DNA of 21,477 nt, from contig CAMLRA010000056.1 of the NCBI GenBank assembly GCA_946482325.1, positions 1 to 21,477 on the forward strand. Direction: 5' to 3'. Both the position numbers and the translations under genes were made by a program. The notes beneath the pieces were generated by a model that saw nothing but the letters and a program-made list of their open reading frames with translations, had not been told where the DNA came from and made no database searches. Source of the DNA: an uncultured Chromatiaceae bacterium. GTDB taxonomy: Bacteria > Pseudomonadota > Gammaproteobacteria > Enterobacterales > Alteromonadaceae. Shown piece after piece: positions 5,725 to 12,293 of the stretch; the stretch's first letter is position 1, and each line of letters begins with the position of its first letter.

Positions 5725-6387
5725 TTAACGCTCCAAATAATTGAGAATCAATTCCTCAGTAAACGCGATCGTCGTATCAACATCGCCCAACTCGAACTCG
5801 TCCCATTGCGCGTGTGTTGCCTTAGTGCGCACGTGTGCTGCCACCTTAGCGCGTTTTGCCTTCACTTGGGTTAGAGTGCCAGCTTTAACAAGATCGTCGA
5901 TCAATACATCTAATTTCCTGCCCCGCTCAGTAACACCAGCTTTTCGACAAATGCCACGCAATGTGTCCTCAAAAACAACACCAGAAATTACACCAGCCTC
6001 ATTCTTACGCCTCTCTTTTGCATAGTCCTTCGCGTGGTCCAAGAAGTCGTCAAAAACAGCTGCTCTAGTTTGAGCCTCTATAGAGGCCAACAAGCCCAGA
6101 TCGATATCCTCCAATAGCGACTTAAGAATTACTGTAACTTCGCCTACCGACTCTTGTGTACAGTAACCACGATCTGAACCACATATTCTATCCACTGACA
6201 ACCTGTACGGATTACTGGAATTGGTTACGACCAAATGTACGATGTTTTGGGCTGAGGCTATCCACGCAACGCAATCTTGCAGATGGGCCACTCCTCGCAC
6301 TTGGCCGTGCTCGTTTCCATGTTTTAGCTCATCGCCTAAGCGTATTAGGGCATCGAACTTATTTCTCACTTTTTCGTCAATTTCCAT
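5725..6387 (-). CDS. HEPN-like protein of unknown function
   Basis: A 220-residue soluble, helix-rich protein from the ATG at 6387; a TTG just upstream would add one residue. The C-terminal half (about 135-215) looks HEPN-like: VVFEDTLRGICRKAG (138-151), then AKRAKVAAH, which contains Arg179-x5-His185 and so fits the R-x4-6-H motif of HEPN ribonucleases, and a closing helix through TIAFTEELI (206-214). The N-terminal half (1-130) is also helical and contains LKHGNEHGQ (21-29). GGAA lies 11 bases upstream of the ATG. HEPN domains occur widely in toxin-antitoxin, abortive-infection and RNA-targeting defence proteins; an RNase role here is inferred. It is the gene nearest the truncated greB, in the same orientation, with no obvious antitoxin beside it. 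Confidence 0.75.
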   Translation of the reverse strand: MEIDEKVRNKFDALIRLGDELKHGNEHGQVRGVAHLQDCVAWIASAQNIVHLVVTNSSNPYRLSVDRICGSDRGYCTQESVGEVTVILKSLLEDIDLGLLASIEAQTRAAVFDDFLDHAKDYAKERRKNEAGVISGVVFEDTLRGICRKAGVTERGRKLDVLIDDLVKAGTLTQVKAKRAKVAAHVRTKATHAQWDEFELGDVDTTIAFTEELILNYLER

Positions 6388-6518
6388 CAACAGCTTCCAC
6401 TTTTATAGCGCGTAACGTTGAGCTCAGGGCCGTCAACCCTGCAGCGAATTATTGGAGTCAATTTGGAGAATTCCACTCTTGGTGAATAGTACGCCGTTAT
6501 AGTACGCATACTACATTC

Positions 6519-6863
6519 TTAAGCGTAATCTACATACAAGTAGTACATTTTGGGCGGCTCTTTTTGCCAGTCTGCATTTTCGGAACGATCGCCTAAACTT
6601 GCGGCCCAGCTGACAATTTTGGTCACTTCAGGCCGTTTTTTAAACCAGAGTTCGTCATGTTCTGCTTTGAGCTGGTTATAGCCCTCACGGGTGATCAGCT
6701 TCGTTTTAGCTTGTACTTTTTTGTCCATCCACCACAGCCCCGCGACCTGACTTTGCCTGTTCCACCGCGGTTTATACCAAGCGCCGTAGTTGCTGTCAGC
6801 CGTCACAGGATGGATTTTTTTGTGTAGCCGTATGACAATAGCCGTCACTTTATCAGCAGCCAT
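6519..6863 (-). pseudogene. greB: Truncated greB (transcript cleavage factor GreB)
   Basis: The segment TKLITREGYNQLKAEHDELW through SLGDRSENADWQ (residues 54-100 of the open frame, ending near 6564) matches the N-terminal coiled coil of GreB, which in E. coli reads TREGYEKLK...SLGDRSENADYQ. Intact GreB is about 158 residues; here the match stops after about 50 and the frame ends 14 unrelated codons later, so the C-terminal RNA polymerase-binding domain is missing. The most likely start of the gene proper is the ATG at 6728 (MDKKVQAKTK); the upstream in-frame extension to 6863 has no family match I recognise. It lies next to divergent tex, near which greB is often found. Loss of the 3' end coincides with the island edge, so I read it as an insertion or deletion remnant. 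Confidence 0.8.
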
Positions 6864-6901
6864 GTTATCTATCGCTGCGTCGCAAGGAACTCAATTACAC
6901 C

Positions 6902-9220
6902 ATGTCGATGATTATCAAACAGATCGCTGCCGAAATCGCAGCCCGTCCGGATCAGGTCAATGCTGCAGTTCAGCTGCTGGACGAAGGCGCAACGGTGCCT
7001 TTTATCGCCCGTTACCGCAAAGAAGTCACGGGTGGCCTGGACGATACGCAGCTGCGCACGCTGGAACAGCGCCTGACCTATCTGCGCGAACTGGAAGACC
7101 GCCGTCAGGTGATCCTGCGCACAATCAACGAACAGGGCAAACTGACGCCGGCGCTGGAGCAGGATATTCTGGCCGCTGACAATAAAACCCGGCTGGAAGA
7201 TTTATACGGCCCATACAAGGCCAAACGCCGCACCAAAGGCCAGATCGCCATTGAAGGCGGTTTGTTACCGCTGGCCGATGCGTTATTAGCCGATGCCGAT
7301 TTAGTGCCGGAACAGGCGGCGCTGCCGTACATCAACGTTGAAGCCGGGTTTGCCGACCTCAAAGCCGTCTTGGACGGCGCCAAATATATTCTGATGGAAC
7401 GTTTTGCCGAAGATGCCAATCTGCTGGCAAAACTGCGCCGCCATCTGGCGCAACATGCCGTATTAAAAAGCACTGTGGTGGCCGGCAAAGAAACCGAAGG
7501 TGCAAAATTCCGCGATTATTTTGCCCACACAGAACTTTGGAAAAACGTGCCGTCGCACCGCGCGCTGGCGATGTTCCGTGGCCGCAATGAAGGTATTCTG
7601 AATCTGCAGTTACAGCCAGACGCCGATGAAGCCAGCGCCCACGCCAGCTGCGAACAAATGGTCGCCAGCCATTTTGACCTGCGCCAGCAAGGCCGCGCTG
7701 CCGATGCGTTTATCCGCACTGTGGTGCAGTGGACCTGGAAAGTGAAACTGCATTTGCAGCTGGAAAACGATTTGCTCGGTGAGCTGCGTGAAAAAGCCGA
7801 AGAAGAAGCCATCGCCGTGTTTGCCCGCAATATGAAAGATTTGCTGATGGCAGCGCCTGCCGGCATGCGCGCTACGCTGGGTCTCGACCCGGGCCTGCGC
7901 ACCGGTGTAAAAGTCGTCGTCGTCGACCAGACTGGTAAACTGGTCGCTCACACCACCATTTTCCCGCATGCCCCACAAAATCTGTGGGATAAATCGGTCA
8001 AAACGCTGGCCGCCTACTGTAAACAATTTAAGGTCGAACTGATTGCCATCGGCAACGGCACGGCATCGCGCGAAACCGATAAACTGGCCGCGGATGTCAT
8101 TAAAATGCTGCCAGAACAACAGCTGAGCAAAATCATGGTGTCGGAAGCCGGCGCTTCGGTGTATTCAGCCTCAGAACTGGCTGCGCAGGAATTTCCGGAT
8201 CTGGACGTGTCGTTGCGGGGGGCTGTGTCGATTGGCCGTCGCTTACAGGACCCATTGGCCGAGCTGGTCAAAATCGAGCCTAAAGCTATTGGCGTCGGCC
8301 AATATCAGCACGACGTCAACCAAAGCCTGCTGACCAAATCGCTGGACGCTGTGGTAGAGGACTGTGTAAACGCCGTCGGCGTGGACCTGAACACCGCATC
8401 GGTCGCACTGCTCGCCCGCGTCGCCGGTCTGAACAAAACGCTGGCACAAAATATCGTGCTGTACCGCGACAGCAACGGCCGTTTTATGCAGCGTCGTGAT
8501 TTGCTCAAAGTGCCACGCCTTGGCCCTAAGGCCTATGAACAGGCCGCAGGTTTCCTGCGGATCAACAACGGTACGAACCCGCTGGATGCTTCAGCAGTGC
8601 ACCCGGAAGCCTACCCACTGGTCGAAAAAATTCTGGCGAAACACCAACAGCCGGTCGATGCTGTGATCGGTAACAGCAGTTTCCTCAAGTCGATTAATCC
8701 GGCTGATTTCGCTGATGAACATTTTGGTATTCCGACCATCAGCGACATTTTAAAGGAACTGGACAAGCCTGGACGCGACCCACGACCAGAGTTTAAAACT
8801 GCCCAGTTTAAAGATGGCGTTGAGACCATGGCCGACTTAAAACCCGGCATGCTGCTGGAAGGTGTAGTGACTAACGTCACCAATTTTGGTGCTTTCGTGG
8901 ATATCGGTGTGCATCAGGATGGTTTGGTGCATATTTCCTCGTTGACCGACAAATTTGTGTCGGATCCGCACCAGGTGGTCAAAGCCGGCGATATCGTCAA
9001 AGTCAAAGTGCTGGAAGTGGAAATTGAACGCAAACGCATTGCATTGACGATGCGGATGGACGAGCAGCCACAACCAAAATCTGCCAGTGGCGCGAAAGAA
9101 CGCTCAGCGCCAGCTAAATCCGGCGGCAGCCGGCCACAAGCCGCACCTCGCCAGCAAGACAATGGTAATGCCGCGATGGGTAACGCTTTTGCCGCAGCAC
9201 TGGCCAAACTGAAGAAGTAA
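6902..9220 (+). CDS. tex: Tex, RNA-binding transcription accessory protein
   Basis: Tex is a conserved nucleic-acid-binding protein (E. coli YhgF; Spt6-related) that associates with transcription. The 772-residue length equals the family norm (E. coli about 773). The domains are visible in order: an N-terminal helical region ([11 protein letters not shown] at 31-41), a YqgF/RNase H-like domain starting [13 protein letters not shown] (about 325), helix-hairpin-helix repeats (about 503-557, [14 protein letters not shown]), an S1 domain (about 648-717, [20 protein letters not shown]) and a short basic, low-complexity tail. AAGGA lies 13 bases from the ATG, a little far. It is transcribed away from the greB remnant and ends at a strong terminator. 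Confidence 0.97.
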   Translation: MSMIIKQIAAEIAARPDQVNAAVQLLDEGATVPFIARYRKEVTGGLDDTQLRTLEQRLTYLRELEDRRQVILRTINEQGKLTPALEQDILAADNKTRLEDLYGPYKAKRRTKGQIAIEGGLLPLADALLADADLVPEQAALPYINVEAGFADLKAVLDGAKYILMERFAEDANLLAKLRRHLAQHAVLKSTVVAGKETEGAKFRDYFAHTELWKNVPSHRALAMFRGRNEGILNLQLQPDADEASAHASCEQMVASHFDLRQQGRAADAFIRTVVQWTWKVKLHLQLENDLLGELREKAEEEAIAVFARNMKDLLMAAPAGMRATLGLDPGLRTGVKVVVVDQTGKLVAHTTIFPHAPQNLWDKSVKTLAAYCKQFKVELIAIGNGTASRETDKLAADVIKMLPEQQLSKIMVSEAGASVYSASELAAQEFPDLDVSLRGAVSIGRRLQDPLAELVKIEPKAIGVGQYQHDVNQSLLTKSLDAVVEDCVNAVGVDLNTASVALLARVAGLNKTLAQNIVLYRDSNGRFMQRRDLLKVPRLGPKAYEQAAGFLRINNGTNPLDASAVHPEAYPLVEKILAKHQQPVDAVIGNSSFLKSINPADFADEHFGIPTISDILKELDKPGRDPRPEFKTAQFKDGVETMADLKPGMLLEGVVTNVTNFGAFVDIGVHQDGLVHISSLTDKFVSDPHQVVKAGDIVKVKVLEVEIERKRIALTMRMDEQPQPKSASGAKERSAPAKSGGSRPQAAPRQQDNGNAAMGNAFAAALAKLKK

Positions 9221-9246
9221 CGTCAGTATCCTGCCTGCAGCAATAT

Positions 9247-9274
9247 AAAAACGCCGTCATTTGACGGCGTTTTT
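9247..9274. terminator. Bidirectional terminator between tex and the SprA-like gene
   Basis: A near-perfect palindrome with stem ACGCCGTCA (9251-9259) and TGACGGCGT (9262-9270), flanked by AAAA on the left and TTTT on the right, so it forms a GC hairpin with a U-tract in both directions. It lies between the convergent ends of tex (9220) and the minus-strand gene (9303) and probably serves both. Confidence 0.92.
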
Positions 9275-9302
9275 ATTCGTAAGCTGATGATGGCGTTGCA
9301 TT

Positions 9303-10241
9303 TCAGGCTGTCAGCAATAAAGGCCTGTCTTGCGGCTGCACTGCCTGTTGGTAATAACTACTGATGACCTGACTGCGTTTTTGCATCAACGCCGCCAGTT
9401 CAAGACTACGTTGTTCGACCTGCGGGCCTTTATTCACGGGCCGCCCAGGCTCCAGCTGCTGCTGCGGATCTGGTTGCAGATAGTTCCGGCTGCTGGTCGG
9501 GGAATTTTGTGCTTGTTGCTGCTCGTCAGCCTGCTCCAGCCAATAATCGGCATCTGCAGCCGGTGGGTTATTTAAAGCAACATTCTGCTGCGCCAATTCA
9601 GCTTGTGCTTGCAATACTCGTTGCATGGCTTCCGCAGCCACACGCCGGTCTGCCGACGATGGATCTGCCGGTGCCAAAGCTGCAGCCTTCACTTTCTGCA
9701 TTTTAACGATTGTGGCTTGCGGGTCGCCTGGCACAACAGCCAAATCGATATTGACCTCACCACCCACTGCGTATTGCCGGCCGTCTGGCCCCAACTGAAA
9801 CTCATAACTCGGGGAAGCCGCTAAATCGCCACCCGTATTGGCATGCGCCTGTTCATGGGCCCGAACTTCAGCATCGCGTTTTTTCAGTTCGTCCAGTTTT
9901 CGTTGTTCACTGGCGCTTTGTTGGTCGTCACGGCCGGAACCGGATTGTCCTGAGCTGCCTTGCTCAGAACGCCCTTCCGGGTCCCGTTCCTGCGAGCGGC
10001 CTTCAATCGCCTGCTTGAGCTCAGTGCCGCGATTTTTTACTTCGTCTGTGTAAGTCGGATTATTGTGTTGTGGTGAGTTGCGGCTTTTATCTTCGGAAAT
10101 CACGCCTTTTTCTGCGGCGTTGCGTTCCATTTGCGCAACCGGCTCGATGATGTCACGTTTGAGGTTTTCCCGGCGTGCCAAATCCACCGCCGGATTACCG
10201 ACATAGGGTGTGACATTTGGGTAGACCGACGTGATGGCCAT
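9303..10241 (-). CDS. SprA-related putative metalloprotease
   Basis: A 312-residue protein with an HExxH zinc-protease signature, HEQAH at 129-133 inside RAHEQAHANTGG. The following YEFQLGPDGRQYAVGGEVNID (145-165) and a repetitive Lys/Ala helical region fit the 'putative metalloprotease catalytic domain, SprA-related' family. The N-terminal 70-120 and the C-terminal third are low-complexity, rich in Gln, Ser, Arg and Pro, and probably disordered. There is no signal peptide. It lies 13 bp downstream of the small flagellar-rod-like gene; a GAGG overlapping that gene's stop could be its ribosome-binding site. Substrate and role are unknown, and proteolytic activity in this family is, as far as I know, predicted rather than shown. 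Confidence 0.82.
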   Translation of the reverse strand: MAITSVYPNVTPYVGNPAVDLARRENLKRDIIEPVAQMERNAAEKGVISEDKSRNSPQHNNPTYTDEVKNRGTELKQAIEGRSQERDPEGRSEQGSSGQSGSGRDDQQSASEQRKLDELKKRDAEVRAHEQAHANTGGDLAASPSYEFQLGPDGRQYAVGGEVNIDLAVVPGDPQATIVKMQKVKAAALAPADPSSADRRVAAEAMQRVLQAQAELAQQNVALNNPPAADADYWLEQADEQQQAQNSPTSSRNYLQPDPQQQLEPGRPVNKGPQVEQRSLELAALMQKRSQVISSYYQQAVQPQDRPLLLTA

Positions 10242-10254
10242 GTTGCTTTAGTCC

Positions 10255-10554
10255 TCAGGCACTGACATCTATCAAGGTGCCAAGCATTTCGTCAGCCGTT
10301 TTAATCGACCGCACATTAGCTTCGGCATACAGTGATTCTGTGGTGAGTTGCACCATGCTTTGTTCCAGCGCTGGCGTTTTAGGCTGTGGCTGCACGGGTT
10401 CTGGCTGCTGCGCTACAGCATTGGATTGCTGAGCATTTAACGCGCGTTGCTGGTTAACCGCTTCGCGATTGATATTGACAGTGGCTTCCGTAATGCCATT
10501 GGAGGCGCGTTGAAAACCCTGCAAACCTGAGTTGTACGCGGACTGTAATTCCAT
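10255..10554 (-). CDS. Small flagellar rod/hook-like protein
   Basis: A 99-residue protein whose two ends resemble flagellar axial proteins. The N-terminus (YNSGLQGFQRASNGITEATVNI) recalls the rod-protein N-terminal helix, and the C-terminus (SMVQLTTESLYAEANVRSIK, then TADEMLGTLIDV) recalls the C-terminal helix of FlgB/C/F/G-type proteins. Between them is a Gln/Pro-rich linker (about 40-62). In effect it is an axial protein without the central domain. No other flagellar gene is in view. GGAGA precedes the ATG at 10554. It is paired with the SprA-like gene. A flagellar role is inferred from helix resemblance only. Confidence 0.78.
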   Translation of the reverse strand: MELQSAYNSGLQGFQRASNGITEATVNINREAVNQQRALNAQQSNAVAQQPEPVQPQPKTPALEQSMVQLTTESLYAEANVRSIKTADEMLGTLIDVSA

Positions 10555-10642
10555 CGACGGATCTCCACAACATGAACCAATGATTAAATAGTAACCAACT
10601 CATGCAGTTGAGACAAGGAAAATGGCAAATAGTCGCCGCTTT

Positions 10643-10667
10643 AACGGCAATTTTCTGCCGTTTTCCT
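10643..10667. terminator. Hairpin downstream of bioH, possible terminator
   Basis: Stem AACGGCA (10643-10649) with TGCCGTT (10656-10662) and a 6-base loop. The T-run (TTTT) follows on the plus strand; the minus strand, in which bioH is read, has only TTAAAG after it. It lies between the end of bioH (10703) and the next minus-strand gene and may weakly separate them. Confidence 0.4.
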
Positions 10668-10702
10668 GATCTAGATCCGGCCAAGCAACTTTACAGTGGC
10701 TG

Positions 10703-11461
10703 CTAAGCCTGTAAACACTGTCTGAGCCAGTGCAAAAACTCTGTCTGATGGGAGATAAAAGGCGCATGCGACGCCTTGACCAGCACTGAAATCTGTGCTT
10801 GTGGTGCGAACTCCGTCAACTTTGTGACCATCGCCACCGGTACCAGCGAATCCAGCCGGCCAAAACAACCAAACAGCGGCACGCTGAGCCTGGCAAGCTC
10901 CGGGCGTAAATCTGTGGTCGCCAGAATTTCAAGACCAGCAGCCAGCACCTGTGCCTGTGGCAATGGCAAGCTCAGTACCGCCTGCTTTAGCTGCTTGATA
11001 TCCTGTCTTGCAGTGTCGCTGCCCATCGCCTGAATAGCCAGAAACCGCTCGACTGTTAAAGCCAGATTGGCAGATAACGAACCTGCGAACTGCTGCATCA
11101 CCTGCGCGTTCATGCCGGGCCAATCCGGTTGCTGCAAAAAACAGGGTGAGCTGGCCACTAGCGCCAGCGACCGCACTTTAGCCGGATACCGCAATGCCAG
11201 CATAGTTGCAACCAAGCCACCCAGCGACCAGCCCAACACAAAGCTGTGTGCTGGAATAAGCGCAGCCAGCTGCTCGGTGATCGCTTCCAGGCTATAAGGT
11301 TCCGGATAGCTCGTCGCCAGCCCATACCCGGGTAAATCCAGCGCCAGCACCTGATAGTCCGTGGCCAGCGCATCCGCGACAGGCTGCCAGATCGCATGAT
11401 TTAAGCCCCAACCATGGATAAGTACTACTGTTGGTTTGGTATTTTCAGCATTCAGCATCAT
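10703..11461 (-). CDS. bioH: BioH, pimeloyl-ACP methyl ester carboxylesterase
   Basis: BioH is an alpha/beta hydrolase that removes the methyl ester from pimeloyl-ACP, ending the disguised fatty-acid route to the biotin precursor. From the ATG at 11461 it is 252 residues, close to E. coli BioH (256). The catalytic triad is visible: Ser79 in GWSLGG, Asp204 in GRLDSLVP and His232 in SHAPFISH, with the oxyanion segment HGWGLNHAIW (16-25). The open frame extends 14 codons further upstream, but that would run into the divergent gntX start, so ATG 11461 or 11458 is preferred. It is divergent from gntX across about 34 bp, as in E. coli, which supports BioH over another esterase. Confidence 0.92.
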   Translation of the reverse strand: MMLNAENTKPTVVLIHGWGLNHAIWQPVADALATDYQVLALDLPGYGLATSYPEPYSLEAITEQLAALIPAHSFVLGWSLGGLVATMLALRYPAKVRSLALVASSPCFLQQPDWPGMNAQVMQQFAGSLSANLALTVERFLAIQAMGSDTARQDIKQLKQAVLSLPLPQAQVLAAGLEILATTDLRPELARLSVPLFGCFGRLDSLVPVAMVTKLTEFAPQAQISVLVKASHAPFISHQTEFLHWLRQCLQA

Positions 11462-11495
11462 AGTTAAATTTATGTAAAAAATCACAAGGAATGTG

Positions 11496-12293
11496 ATGAC
11501 CATACAAACCGCTATTGTGCCTGCGTTCCAGCAGCTGCTGCAGCGCTTTTTGCATTTTTGTCTGCCGAATTGTTGTTTGTGGTGTGATTTTCCGGTGCAT
11601 CAACCCGGCGCCCAGCTTTGCGATCACTGCCAGGCGGCATTACCCCGTCTGCACTGGCCTGTAACAACGGATGCATTGCAGCTACCCGCAGTTAGGCGTG
11701 GACTTTTAGCCCCACAGTTTGATGCAGTTTGGAGTTTAAGCTGGTATCAGCAGCCCTGGAGCCATTTTATCAGTGCCTGGAAGTTGCAACAGGAACTGGC
11801 CTGCGGCCAGCTATTGCGCCAGCAGCTGGCGCTGGCTCTGCCGCACTGGCGGCTACAGGACCAATTCGCCGCAGTGGCTTATGTGCCGGTGCATCCAAAG
11901 CGGCTGCGTGAACGTGGTTTTAATCAGTCACAGCAACTTGCGGCGACAGTGGCTGAAGTCACCGGCATGCCGCTATTGCATGTTTTTGTTGCGCAAAGCC
12001 ATCAGCCGCATCAGCTTGGCGCCAGCGCCAGTGCGCGCCGGGCTCAGCTGCGCCGCCAGTTCCGGCTCCAATCCCCGGCGGGTGTCACATTACCTGCACA
12101 GGTGTTACTGGTCGACGACGTACTGACCACAGGTGCAACAATGAATCAGCTTTGTCGTCTGTTGCGAAAGGCCGGCGTGCAGCGGATTGGCGTGGTCACA
12201 CTCGCCATCACACCGGCGCCCGGCACTGAGACCTGGCTTTACTCGTCGCCGTCACCACTGTCATCGCCAGAGTCGAACAACTTGCCAAAATAA
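11496..12293 (+). CDS. gntX: GntX/ComF-family phosphoribosyltransferase-like protein
   Basis: A 265-residue ComF/GntX-family protein. An N-terminal four-cysteine zinc finger (C26/C27-x-x-C30 and C42-x2-C45) is followed by a phosphoribosyltransferase-like fold with the PRPP-loop motif VLLVDDVLTTGATM at 203-216 and the RLRERGFNQSQQLA segment (136-149) typical of ComF. The family is linked to DNA uptake and to use of external DNA, but its reaction is not settled. The ATG at 11496 is chosen because AAGGA ends five bases upstream; a GTG one codon earlier is possible. The 3' end overlaps the convergent M14 peptidase gene by 55 bp, and the last residues are low-complexity (SSPSPLSSPESNN), suggesting stop-codon drift. 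Confidence 0.9.
   Translation: MTIQTAIVPAFQQLLQRFLHFCLPNCCLWCDFPVHQPGAQLCDHCQAALPRLHWPVTTDALQLPAVRRGLLAPQFDAVWSLSWYQQPWSHFISAWKLQQELACGQLLRQQLALALPHWRLQDQFAAVAYVPVHPKRLRERGFNQSQQLAATVAEVTGMPLLHVFVAQSHQPHQLGASASARRAQLRRQFRLQSPAGVTLPAQVLLVDDVLTTGATMNQLCRLLRKAGVQRIGVVTLAITPAPGTETWLYSSPSPLSSPESNNLPK

Noticed and set aside
6410..6440. A TTGACG ... TATAAA promoter for the HEPN-like gene
   Set aside because: The two hexamers are about 23 bases apart on the minus strand, too far for a standard sigma-70 promoter.
6790..7179. 129-codon plus-strand frame overlapping the start of tex
   Set aside because: It is in another frame of the tex coding sequence and the greB leader; tex is unambiguous.
7516..8119. 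Long minus-strand frames inside tex
   Set aside because: They are antisense shadows of a GC-rich, well-conserved gene, with no recognisable protein.
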